Of a stretch of DNA of 64,000 nt, positions 39,001 to 46,702 are shown piece after piece. The stretch is from JBCCCJ01 sp039029315 (lineage in GTDB: Bacteria > Bacteroidota > Bacteroidia > J057), in assembly GCA_039029315.1 (NCBI GenBank), contig JBCCGK010000029.1, positions 45,870 through 109,869 of the forward strand. Direction: 5' to 3'. Position numbers and translations under genes: made by a program. The notes beneath the pieces are model-generated. The model was not told where the DNA came from and did no database searches. It saw nothing but the letters and a program-made list of their open reading frames with translations. Each line of letters opens with the position of its first letter. Within the stretch, counting starts at the first letter, position 1.

Positions 39001-39557
39001 GTCTCTCCTTCTACTCTTTCCATTAACACTTCTCTGTCTGGATTGTGATGATGATGAACATAGGTTTCATCCCAGACTTCAAAGGCTTCTAACCCTTGCG
39101 TGATCGCATGATTGTCTTTGATGATTTCAGTAGCAAAAGTAGCGGTATCATGGCTCTGAAATTGCGCTCCCACCAAGGCTACATATGCCTCTGAATTTCT
39201 GAAACAATGACTTGCACTATGGATAGGGATTAAGCCTTTTCCCCCTTCTACAAAACGCAACAAGGCTTTTTCCTGATCCGGGCTGATTTCATCATGATTG
39301 GCATAGATAATCAAGCCATCATACAAACTCAGGGTTTGATCGTTGAGATCCTCTGGATCATTGGTGTAGCTGATATTGATTCCATCTTTGCCCAAAGCGG
39401 CAGACAACATGGGAGCATATTGTTGGGAATTATGATGCTCGCTAGTATGTCCCAGAAACAGGATTTCGATTTTTCGAGGAACCTTCTGTTCTTCCTCACA
39501 TCCCAGCAGAGCCAGGATCAGGCATCCGGTCAGTAGTGTTCGAATAGTAGTAGACAT
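36030..39557 (-). CDS. ThuA / PVC-type dehydrogenase / cupredoxin multidomain lipoprotein
   Basis: This 1175-residue lipoprotein (lipobox LLGC at about 16-20) has four parts. First is a ThuA-like domain (about 28-240; FLGHTSEHHNSQQYAP, HSASHCF). Second is a beta-propeller of the PVC-type membrane-bound dehydrogenase family (about 275-660; AFDWDERGRLWVIE, DTNGDGKAD, TWGLGFSETFDVF), then HEAT-like repeats (about 680-830). Third is a beta-jelly-roll segment (about 905-1020; TWVNGFMIG). Fourth is a C-terminal plastocyanin-type cupredoxin (about 1055-1175) with visible copper ligands in LMQHNLI and CTFPGHWQQM. No CxxCH heme motif is present, unlike many relatives, so the copper site may accept electrons instead. 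It follows TctA by 6 bp. Confidence 0.8.
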   Translation of the reverse strand: MSTTIRTLLTGCLILALLGCEEEQKVPRKIEILFLGHTSEHHNSQQYAPMLSAALGKDGINISYTNDPEDLNDQTLSLYDGLIIYANHDEISPDQEKALLRFVEGGKGLIPIHSASHCFRNSEAYVALVGAQFQSHDTATFATEIIKDNHAITQGLEAFEVWDETYVHHHHNPDREVLMERVEGETREPWTWIRTHGKGRVFYTASGHDERSWSNEGFQQLIKQGIIWAVGDEVATLWSQLSFPEYEYTPSTDVANYEKRNTPLPYQSPFSQAESEKFIQVPPEFELQLFASEPDIINPIAFDWDERGRLWVIETVDYPNEVRDEDGIGDDRIKICEDTNGDGKADKFTVFADKLNIPTSLVFANGGIIVSQAPHFLFLKDTDGDDKADIKEVLITGWGTFDTHAGPSNLMYGFDNQIWGTLGYSGFEGRIAGEDFSFKQGFYRFKPDASEFEYLTRTSNNTWGLGFSETFDVFGSTANNAHSWYMAIPDRYFEGIEGIPAKGGAKIAAYYNYHPITERYRQVDVFGGFTAAAGHNLYTARAFPEEYWNKVALVCEPTGHLLAKVNLVKDGAGYRAEDGWNLLASADEWVSPVHAEVGPDGAVWVADWYNFIIQHNPTPNPDRGGYQAENGKGNAHINPLRDRTHGRIYRVINKQAPDYRQPNLSKDNPSSLVAALQHDNLFWRLTAQRMLVERGRQDVLDELLALVGNTDLDGIGSNPGAIHALWTLHGLGAYSGNNDDANKAAIAALEHPAPGVRKSAMMVLPKTFWSRKAFLDANVINDPDLHTRLSAFLAMSEMPEDANVGKALFQASKDSVNIKDLWLSQALYVASVVHRDGFLSALEKDPEFKGLGIQSSEEGQSPASFNWESPEKELANWDREMPVPKYWESGELGRYDGVVWYYSTFKLPHRRNVSLNLGFIDDDDETWVNGFMIGKTMKSYNKVKNYPIPRKVARRGNNQLLIQVTDYGGGGGLVGKKEDFYVQAGKKKIDIMGIWKYKPIKEFPLNFVESSFSSDKHFSQSLIANHSQEAESKRVDRMVSTDPNAQRIFLSTIKNDMKYDQSELVVEAGKAVEITFSNKDLMQHNLIILKPGSLDMIGAAADVLAKDPKGMDREYVPDKPEVMYYTGLVDPNEEAVLRFIAPKEPGDYPFVCTFPGHWQQMNGILKVVGQGKTIL

Positions 39558-39563
39558 AGTAGA

Positions 39564-41039
39564 TTATTTGTTGTTATGGAATGAGAAACGAATTCCAACT
39601 CCTATCAGAATCAAGGTCAAAACCATAAGCACCAAGGCGACAGGACGGTCAAAAAAACTCATCCAATCCCAACTGGACTTGATCACGCTGACCATGAATT
39701 GTTGTTCGAGAATTGGGCCGAGGACCATCCCAAGTACAACTTGGGCAAGCGGAAAACCTCCACGCCTTAACAAAAAGGCAAATCCACCCATTCCCACCAT
39801 GATGAGCACATCGTTGGGATTGCGATTGATAGCGAAAGCACCAGCAACACAGATCGCTGAAATAATACTGAGGAGAATTGGAAGCGGAATTTTGATGATC
39901 CGATTGGCCATCCTGGCAGTCACATATCCCCAAAATGGCAAAAGAATCAAGTTGGCAATGAAAAAGGTCAAAAATAATGTTGTAGGCAACTCAGGCATCT
40001 GATCAAAAAGAAGCGGGCCAGGTGTAATGCCCTTCATAAGGAAAACCCCCAACACCATGGCCGTGATGGTATCTCCAGGCAATCCCAGAGCCAATGCTGG
40101 AATCCATGCACTGGCAACGGCAGCATTGTTGCTGCTGCTGCCGGCCAGAACAACTTCTTCTTCCGTATCTGCGGACATTGTCCTTGAAGATCTTCTGCGC
40201 ATTTTTTGGATGCTGCTCGCTACCCATGCACCTATATCTGCTCCTGCACCAGGAAGGAACCCAACCACCATGCCCATGAGTGAAGATCTGATGACCAATA
40301 TCCATTTTCGTCCAATAAGTTTGAGCGGGTCAAGAAAAAAGGCATGCCACATCTTTTGTATGCTTTGATCTGGGGCTTTGGTTTCTTCCTTTTTTCGATA
40401 CAAAAATTCCAACACCTCCGAGAACCCGAACAAGCCAATCATGGCTACGATATAGTTAAGACCGCCCAGCAAATCCGGAATGCCAAAATGGAATCTCGCA
40501 TGCCCCAAGGTTGGATCGATTCCAACTGTAGCAAAAAATAACCCAATTAAGAGAGAGACAAGTCCTTTTAAGGGGGACTTTTGAGAGGCGAAAACCCCGG
40601 CGCTTAAGCCTAAAACTGCAAGCCAAAAGTATTCGAAGGAGGAAAACTGTTTGGCAATTCCTGCGACTATCCCTGCCGTAAGGATCAGCAAAATTGTCCC
40701 AATTATTCCACCTACTGAAGACCCCATCGCGCTGATGCCTAAGCCATACAAAGGAGATTTTTTTCGGGTGAGCCTGTATAATTCATTGACATAAGCAGCG
40801 CTGGCAGGTGTACCAGGAACCTTGGCAATAGCAGCTCCGACGTCTCCTGCATAGATCGCCACTGATGCAATCGCAATGATGGCTGGCAAGGCAACTCCAG
40901 GTTCCAGAAAAAAAGCGAATGGGATAAACAGGGCTACAGCCAAGGTAGCAGTTAAGCCAGGGATGGCCCCAAATACTGCCCCATACATCCCGCCAAGTAT
41001 GAGCGCCAATAATCCTTGCCATGTCAAGAGCTGACTCAT
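39564..41039 (-). CDS. tctA: TctA-family permease of a tripartite tricarboxylate transporter
   Basis: This is the large membrane subunit of a TTT system (about 491 residues, about 11-12 membrane helices), with the family motif GAIPGLTATLAVALFIPF (about residues 25-42) and the KVPGTPASAAY loop (about 70). I moved the start to 41039, where ATGA overlaps the TctB stop; a longer frame upstream to 41243 lies inside TctB and has no TctA-like sequence. It works with TctB and a TctC-type receptor. Confidence 0.88.
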   Translation of the reverse strand: MSQLLTWQGLLALILGGMYGAVFGAIPGLTATLAVALFIPFAFFLEPGVALPAIIAIASVAIYAGDVGAAIAKVPGTPASAAYVNELYRLTRKKSPLYGLGISAMGSSVGGIIGTILLILTAGIVAGIAKQFSSFEYFWLAVLGLSAGVFASQKSPLKGLVSLLIGLFFATVGIDPTLGHARFHFGIPDLLGGLNYIVAMIGLFGFSEVLEFLYRKKEETKAPDQSIQKMWHAFFLDPLKLIGRKWILVIRSSLMGMVVGFLPGAGADIGAWVASSIQKMRRRSSRTMSADTEEEVVLAGSSSNNAAVASAWIPALALGLPGDTITAMVLGVFLMKGITPGPLLFDQMPELPTTLFLTFFIANLILLPFWGYVTARMANRIIKIPLPILLSIISAICVAGAFAINRNPNDVLIMVGMGGFAFLLRRGGFPLAQVVLGMVLGPILEQQFMVSVIKSSWDWMSFFDRPVALVLMVLTLILIGVGIRFSFHNNK

Positions 41040-41470
41040 ACTGTTATGCCTAGACCTAAAGTGAAAATGAGATATAGAAAAAGGGTCGCACCAATGGAAA
41101 TCGTTATCGCAAGCACCCATCTGAGTCGAAATAGAAGACCGATTCCCAAGCAAACGATTCCCGCTCCCAGGCTGAGGCCAAGGTAGGGAGCAAAGAAAGG
41201 GAACAGCATTCCCAATCCTATTCCTCCGGCTAAATTCTGCCATGAAGCTGGTGCCGAAAGAGAAGGTTCATTCGATTCTTCTTCCTTCCTGCTTAGAAAA
41301 AGGAGAGTAAGTCCGCTGATCATCAATCCTATAGAGATTATTCGAGGAAATAAAGAAGGGCCTGGATAGCCCCCGCTTTGGGTAGGAAAATCGGCGGTCG
41401 CAATCCAAAGTGCCAGCGCAAACAGGATGAGCAATCCACTGCTGATATATGTGGTTGATTTCTCAGACAT
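41036..41470 (-). CDS. tctB: TctB-family small permease subunit
   Basis: This 144-residue protein has about four hydrophobic helices (residues 10-25, 42-58, 78-98, 105-135) and the PTQSGGYPGPSLFPRI loop typical of TctB. It overlaps TctA by 4 bp (ATGA), so they are coupled. It starts 29 bp after the stop of the preceding outer-membrane-like gene, so the upstream envelope operon may extend into these transport genes, although no promoter was seen. Confidence 0.85.
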   Translation of the reverse strand: MSEKSTTYISSGLLILFALALWIATADFPTQSGGYPGPSLFPRIISIGLMISGLTLLFLSRKEEESNEPSLSAPASWQNLAGGIGLGMLFPFFAPYLGLSLGAGIVCLGIGLLFRLRWVLAITISIGATLFLYLIFTLGLGITV

Positions 41471-41499
41471 AATGCAGAGTCTGAGATAGGGACTTTTTT

Positions 41500-42219
41500 T
41501 TAGAAAAGCAATATGCCAAGGCTTAGGCGAATAGAAATCCCCATCTCTCTTCCATCAAGGGTAGGGATGAACGGAAATAGGATTCCAATGCCGGGATTAT
41601 CGTCCAAATGGATCGCATTACCTGCTACATATTTTTGATAATCTCGGAATTCAGGCCAATTTGAGCCTAAATTGACATTCGTATAATCCAGAGAAGTCCC
41701 AATATCCAGAGAGAAGCGAGATTTTAGGATCCATTGATACCCAAATCCCAATGAAAATTCCTTGATTACTGCTTGTCTAATTTCAATTGTCTGTCGGAAA
41801 GGAAAGAAGATATTATTCCCTTCATCAACAGGAATGATTTCGCTTTTCAATAAATCCATGCGGCCTCTTTCCATGCTGAATGAATAATAAAACCCTTTTG
41901 GAGCAGTGATTGCTGGATTCCAGTATTTTTTCAAAGTAAATCCAATCATCTTCTTTTTGAATTGCAAGGAATCCAATGGGGTGATTCTTTTGGACTGCTT
42001 CCATATTTGATTGGAAAAATGATGATTCAAACTGAGTGAAATATGACGACTTAACACAAATTCTCCTTCGACATCATATCCGCCTTCAAGGATCAGTTTT
42101 GACACGTCTGACTTCAGGATTATTCTTTTTCCCTGAAATCCACTTATCTGAGAAATACTTTGGAAATAGATCAGGGAAAGAATCAGAAAACAGAGGATTT
42201 TTCTCACAAAATAAGACAT
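41500..42219 (-). CDS. Hypothetical outer-membrane beta-barrel-like protein
   Basis: This 239-residue protein has a signal peptide (about 1-24; LIYFQSISQ) and then alternating beta-strand-like segments with aromatic ends (SLSLNHHF, FYYSFSMERG, FSLGFGYQW, FSLDIGTSLDY). It ends in the barrel-like terminus GISIRLSLGILLF, so it could be a small outer-membrane barrel of about 8 strands. I do not recognise a family. It is the last gene of a tight four-gene operon with the M48 peptidase and two lipoproteins. Confidence 0.6.
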   Translation of the reverse strand: MSYFVRKILCFLILSLIYFQSISQISGFQGKRIILKSDVSKLILEGGYDVEGEFVLSRHISLSLNHHFSNQIWKQSKRITPLDSLQFKKKMIGFTLKKYWNPAITAPKGFYYSFSMERGRMDLLKSEIIPVDEGNNIFFPFRQTIEIRQAVIKEFSLGFGYQWILKSRFSLDIGTSLDYTNVNLGSNWPEFRDYQKYVAGNAIHLDDNPGIGILFPFIPTLDGREMGISIRLSLGILLF

Positions 42220-42220
42220 G

Positions 42221-42910
42221 CTATTTCAATTTTTTTATGAGATTGAAACTATCAAACAACACCCCGTTTAGCTCACCCGGATTGTGTTTTGCATTGAATT
42301 TTCTGACTTCTCTATACATGACTTCAGCTCGTTCAATATCAAGCAAAATTATGAAGTACAAGTTTTGATAATATGTTCTGAAGACTTTGGTATTTTTGTT
42401 GCCGATGAGTCCCATTATCATAAAGTATTTCGTATTGTATTCCTCCTTCAACCAACTTAAGTCTGAGTCAAGAATTATTTGTTCCTCAAACACCCTATTG
42501 GAAGAAACAGGACTGATAATTCCTCCACGTCTGCGTTTCGTCGAGATCTCCTGGTGAAAATTTGCTTGCAATAATTTCTCCTTCAAAGGCAGGAGATAGT
42601 TGAAGTAGGTAATTTGATTTTTTTTTAATGAAACAGGCGAATAAATTTCCAGGTCAATTTTTGCCAAAAGCGCATTTTTTTTAAGAATCGTGAGAATATT
42701 TCCCTCTTTTATTTCCTGATCAAGAATCATATTTTCTCTTGAAGAATAATCTTCAAACAAAATAAGATCGGGATCAATCAAAATGATTTTTTTGATTTGT
42801 TGATTTTCTTCCCGAAATGCAGGATTCGCTTCTATCCAAAGACCACTAGAAGTACCGATGCAGGAACTTAGAATGAGTGGTAATAGCCAGAAGAGGAATG
42901 GTATTTTCAT
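42221..42910 (-). CDS. Hypothetical exported lipoprotein
   Basis: This 229-residue protein has a lipoprotein signal (LLPLILSSCIG, Cys about 17). The mature part is alpha/beta mixed and rather charged. The stretch IILIDPDLILFEDYSSRENMILDQEI and the C-terminal YREVRKFNAKHNPGELNG are recognisable only as unassigned. It begins inside the stop of the M48 gene (4-bp ATGA overlap) and ends 1 bp before the next start, so the order of expression is fixed. No function can be given. Confidence 0.65.
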   Translation of the reverse strand: MKIPFLFWLLPLILSSCIGTSSGLWIEANPAFREENQQIKKIILIDPDLILFEDYSSRENMILDQEIKEGNILTILKKNALLAKIDLEIYSPVSLKKNQITYFNYLLPLKEKLLQANFHQEISTKRRRGGIISPVSSNRVFEEQIILDSDLSWLKEEYNTKYFMIMGLIGNKNTKVFRTYYQNLYFIILLDIERAEVMYREVRKFNAKHNPGELNGVLFDSFNLIKKLK

Positions 42911-44352
42911 TCGGTATATGTGTTAATTTTGTGTCTGGCAAAAGGAGCATGATTCCCGGAGGGATATGTTTGAAGATAGGTATGATAGGATTCTATACTT
43001 TTCTCCCGATTCGATCTCAATTCGTACATTCTTGCCTTGAGGATCATCAGCTGTTCAGAATCAGGGAACTTCTCCAATCTGTGCAAGACAAATGCTTGTC
43101 CTAAATCTAGGTATTCCTCAACACTCATGTAATGGAAGGTATTCGATAAAATGTCAAAAGGAACCTCGGCCGGATTGATTTTGGGGGGAAGGATGGAATC
43201 GCGATTTTTCTGTTTTGCATAATATGCAAGCCAAAACAAGGAAGTGGCAGCTTTTTCTTGCAGATATTGATTTTCTGGCCAATCCTCTGCCAGCCTGAGG
43301 GCCAGATATAAGGCTTGGACATATAAGGTGCGATTGGAGAGTTTTTCTACTCTTTCAAAAATGGAAATCAACTGAATTCTGCGAAATTCTGCCGAATCAA
43401 AAAATATGAAGGATTCCCCTTTGATTTCCTTTTCATTGGTTAATTTTTCTGCCAACTTCTCGATTCTTAGTTCAATACTGGGGTGAGTTGATAAGGTAGA
43501 ATCTGATGTTTCTTCTTCAGATCGTTGTCTATCGTTGTCTGCTTTTGAATATAGTGGGGAGGATTTGTTGAGGAAGTAAATTGAGCTTGGCTCGATCGGA
43601 AGTTCAGGAAGTTGAAACAATGCCTTCAAATCCAATTCAGGATATGAAGGAGTGAAATCAATCAGTTGCAATCGCTTAAGTGCTTGCAGAGACTCAGAAG
43701 CATCATAGTCTGACAGAAGAATCCTGTTTAATCCGGCGAGATCAGCTTGTAATTCTTGTTCCCGCCCATATTTAAGAATCTCGAGGAGTTTCTCAGAATC
43801 ATTTTCTTCCCAGGCTTCTTGATTTTTTAGTTCTTTTCCTTTTTTAAACTGTTCAAGGGAATGCTTCAATTGAAAATGTGATATCTCATGTGAGAGGATG
43901 TAAGCAAGTTGGGCTTCATTCTCTAAATAGGGAAGCAAGGAGAGATTCAAAAAAATACTTCCGTCTCGAAAGCAAGTTGCATTGGGAGATAGGAGTTTGG
44001 TTGCATAAATGTGAATAGATCCTCTAAGCATGGGGTCATCTCGAAGCAAGTAATCCACAAGACGATTTAAATATTGTCCAATTTCATCATGAAAATAGAC
44101 ATTGCCGCTCCAAAGGGTTTGATTCAATGCAAAATTGGAATAAGCATAAAATTCAATGGCATCGGTAGAGTTCAAGGAATCCACTTGAGAGGCAGTCTCC
44201 ATGAGGGTTTTTTGACGCACGTTGTCAAGAAGTTCTGCTGGGAGATCTTCTGTAATTTGGATTGGCGTATAGGTGTGCTCAAACTGTCCCTGAAGCTTTG
44301 ATAAGCTCCCCATCATAAAAAAAAAGAGTAAATATCTCATGAGGGTTTTCAT
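42907..44352 (-). CDS. M48-family metallopeptidase with TPR-like tail
   Basis: This exported zinc peptidase of about 481 residues has a signal peptide (MKTLMRYLLFFFMMGSLSKLQGQ) and then a peptidase domain with the zinc motif HEISHFQLKH (about residues 160-170). The third ligand is in EQELQADLAGL (about 205). The C-terminal part (about 330-481) is helical and TPR-like (YHTYLQTYPSGNH). Relatives (BepA/YfgC, LoiP) act on outer-membrane assembly or stress, but no direct equivalence is claimed. I chose ATG 44352 because it overlaps the preceding stop as ATGA; an alternative three codons upstream is possible. It lies in a tight operon with three other exported proteins. Confidence 0.82.
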   Translation of the reverse strand: MKTLMRYLLFFFMMGSLSKLQGQFEHTYTPIQITEDLPAELLDNVRQKTLMETASQVDSLNSTDAIEFYAYSNFALNQTLWSGNVYFHDEIGQYLNRLVDYLLRDDPMLRGSIHIYATKLLSPNATCFRDGSIFLNLSLLPYLENEAQLAYILSHEISHFQLKHSLEQFKKGKELKNQEAWEENDSEKLLEILKYGREQELQADLAGLNRILLSDYDASESLQALKRLQLIDFTPSYPELDLKALFQLPELPIEPSSIYFLNKSSPLYSKADNDRQRSEEETSDSTLSTHPSIELRIEKLAEKLTNEKEIKGESFIFFDSAEFRRIQLISIFERVEKLSNRTLYVQALYLALRLAEDWPENQYLQEKAATSLFWLAYYAKQKNRDSILPPKINPAEVPFDILSNTFHYMSVEEYLDLGQAFVLHRLEKFPDSEQLMILKARMYELRSNREKSIESYHTYLQTYPSGNHAPFARHKINTYTE

Positions 44353-45365
44353 GGTTTCCAATCAGTAAATACTTTTTCACTTGGTTCAAGATAGAAGGTT
44401 ATCAGTTTTTTCTTGTTTCTATTATACCCAATAGTATCAATTGCCAAATTTGTAAACTGTTCATACATTCTTTCTGATCCATTAGAAAAACCATATAGAA
44501 TATTACTGCCATCAGGACTGGGAGTTACTCCAGCACCTATAAAGTTCATTTGTATGGGATCGCGATTCCAATTTACCCTGGAAAACCAGTATCCATTGTA
44601 TTGATATGTAGAATTGGACATGGTATCAAGCGGATGAAATCTCATTTCAAACATAAATCTCCCGTTTGCGGACAGGCGGGTATATGCGTGCAAGTCTGAA
44701 AACCCATGATAAGGATAGGTGATGGTTTGCTCGTACTCATCTCCATTCAATACTCCTACCGTTTTATAAGTTCTTCGCGTTCTGACATTGGGGGTTCCGT
44801 CCTGATAACTATATGCAAAAACAAAAGTCCCATTCTTTGCCATATGAAAGGAATGTGCCTGATAGGATGCTTGGGGGACCTTAAATGAAGGAATGTTGAT
44901 GGGGGGGCCATGGAATTGCACATCATTATCTGCAAGAATATACAAAGTCTGATCATCTGGGCTCCATCCAAAATCTTTAATTTCCCCTGATACAGAGACC
45001 TGACTTAACTCCCTGCCGGTCGAATCAATGATTTGAATCTTCCCTTGATCATTGATATATGCGAGTTTGTTGTGATCAAAACTTAGCACAATCATTTCTT
45101 TTTCCAATTCCGGGGTGTGAGTCACTTGGCGTGGAGACAAGTCCCCAGTTACCAAAAGGTAGATGTCATGTTGATGAATGTATGCGATTGCTCCCTCAAA
45201 TTCTGGCAGAACCCTATCCCCTTCTATGTAGGAAAGGGTTCTGCTAAATTCAGTTGGACCTGACCAACATCCTGAGCAAATACTCATGACAACGCATAGT
45301 CCGATCCCAAGATGAATGAGTGAATGGTTATTATGGAAACACAAGCTCACAGAAAATGTAATCAT
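44349..45365 (-). CDS. TolB/WD40-like exported beta-propeller protein
   Basis: This is a 338-residue protein in my choice of start. A hydrophobic segment and a lipobox-like MSICSGC lie near residue 30. Repeated beta-propeller blades follow, with phrases like IAYIHQHDIYLLVTGDLSP, IKDFGWSPDDQTLYILA, VTPSPDGSNILYGFSNG. The family is TolB/WD40-like in appearance, with no active-site residues. Several ATGs precede the signal; 45365 is preferred, 45422 adds only uncharged sequence. It is the first gene of the M48 operon, and its stop overlaps the M48 start. Confidence 0.6.
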   Translation of the reverse strand: MITFSVSLCFHNNHSLIHLGIGLCVVMSICSGCWSGPTEFSRTLSYIEGDRVLPEFEGAIAYIHQHDIYLLVTGDLSPRQVTHTPELEKEMIVLSFDHNKLAYINDQGKIQIIDSTGRELSQVSVSGEIKDFGWSPDDQTLYILADNDVQFHGPPINIPSFKVPQASYQAHSFHMAKNGTFVFAYSYQDGTPNVRTRRTYKTVGVLNGDEYEQTITYPYHGFSDLHAYTRLSANGRFMFEMRFHPLDTMSNSTYQYNGYWFSRVNWNRDPIQMNFIGAGVTPSPDGSNILYGFSNGSERMYEQFTNLAIDTIGYNRNKKKLITFYLEPSEKVFTDWKP

Positions 45366-45672
45366 CTGAATGAATAATATTTGTGAATGAATAAAGGTAC
45401 CTATAGTCGGTAGGAATGGCAATACTCCATTTATCAGTGGAAGGAGGGAGGTGGTGAAAGGGGGAGTTGTCTTTGTAAAAGGAAAAATGAATGATTCTTC
45501 TAAGAGACTGCTTGAACATCTGTTGCTTATTGTTTGTATGCATCTTTTTTCCTCATCCTCCAGCTTTTTTTACTCTCATAGCACCACTACAAGAACAAAA
45601 AAGAGCCTTGTCTGAGAAAAAAATACACCCTAAAAATTCTTAGCACAGATATCAAAACCGTCTCTAAGCTAA
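45366..45672. other. Intergenic region with a solo element end
   Basis: This stretch of about 300 bp upstream of the divergent TolB-like and TSUP genes has no gene. At 45499-45515 TCTAAGAGACTGCTTGA matches the right end of the 63.5-kb palindromic element with one mismatch. Nothing else is supported. Confidence 0.4.
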
Positions 45673-45702
45673 TTGATTCCAAAAGTAGAAATTCTACCTT
45701 TG
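45673..45702 (+). promoter_or_regulatory. Promoter with overlapping palindrome for TSUP gene
   Basis: TTG at 45673-45675, exactly 19 nt spacer, TACCTTTG at 45695-45702: a full match to the Bacteroidota -33/-7 consensus. The spacer ends in GTAGAA-a-TTCTAC (45685-45697), which overlaps the -7 box and could be an operator. The ATG at 45708 follows only 5 nt later, so the mRNA would be nearly leaderless. Confidence 0.6.
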
Positions 45703-45707
45703 CTTCC

Positions 45708-46520
45708 ATGTTTGACTTGACTGCCATAGACTTCTCTCTCGCTGACTGGATCATTTTTGTTGTTGCCGGTGTATTCACGGGCATCATCAATACACTTGCC
45801 GGAAGTGGTTCCCTGATTACTTTGCCTATTTTTATATTGATCTGTGGTCTGCCTGCTCCCGTGGCTAATGGGACCAACCGAATTGGGGTATTGGTTCAGG
45901 GAGTTGTTGGCATCCGGGGATTTTGGAAAAATGGACAGTTGCCTTTGGAAGGAATAGGATGGCTCATCGTGCCTACAGTCATTGGGGCAAGTTTGGGGGC
46001 GTTGGTAGCAGTAGATTTGGATGAGAAGGGAATGAATCTTGCAATAGGAATTTTGATGGTATTTATGTTGGGAGTCATGCTGATCAATCCCAAACGATGG
46101 ATCAGGGTTTCCCAGCCAGACCCAAGTCGAAATAAGCATCCCTTAACTCTCTTTATCTTCTTATTGATCGGGTTTTATGGCGGCTTCATTCAGGCAGGTG
46201 TAGGCATCTTTTTGCTAGCAGGGCTGGTGCTGATTGCCAAACTGGATCTTGGGAAAGCCAATGGGGTGAAATTATTGCTTGTCTTTGTCTTCAACCTGCC
46301 TGCGCTTCTCATTTTCATCATGGAAAATCAGGTGCATTTTATGTTTGGTACTTTGATGGCTATTTTTCAGGCTATAGGGGCCTATCTGGGGGTAAGATTT
46401 GTGGCAAAGGTTCCCAATGCCAATATCTGGATTCATCGTTTGTTGGTGGTCATCGTTGCAATTTCAGCCTTGAAATTTCTTGGACCCTACGATTATGTGT
46501 TGAGTTTGATAACAGAATAA
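45708..46520 (+). CDS. TSUP-family (TauE/SafE) membrane permease
   Basis: This 270-residue protein has about eight hydrophobic helices and the family repeat GVFTGIINTLAGSGSLITLPI (about 24-44) and again GFYGGFIQAGVGIFLL (about 157-172). TSUP proteins export or import organosulfonates, sulfite or other anions; the solute here is unknown. It has its own strong promoter, with a palindrome that may bind a regulator. If the mRNA starts where predicted, translation starts almost at its 5' end. Confidence 0.85.
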   Translation: MFDLTAIDFSLADWIIFVVAGVFTGIINTLAGSGSLITLPIFILICGLPAPVANGTNRIGVLVQGVVGIRGFWKNGQLPLEGIGWLIVPTVIGASLGALVAVDLDEKGMNLAIGILMVFMLGVMLINPKRWIRVSQPDPSRNKHPLTLFIFLLIGFYGGFIQAGVGIFLLAGLVLIAKLDLGKANGVKLLLVFVFNLPALLIFIMENQVHFMFGTLMAIFQAIGAYLGVRFVAKVPNANIWIHRLLVVIVAISALKFLGPYDYVLSLITE

Positions 46521-46702
46521 TTTCAAATTCTGGGATATTATTCCATTTACACTTCAAAAAAACGGATAATCCAGCAATTTTGCCTAATGGTGTATTTGAA
46601 TGTCAGCTTGGCGACATTTTTGCATAATATTGTTTGTGAAACGGTTATACCTTGGGTCAAATCCCAGCCTATTTATTTTTTTTCACAAACCGTATTGAGA
46701 GA

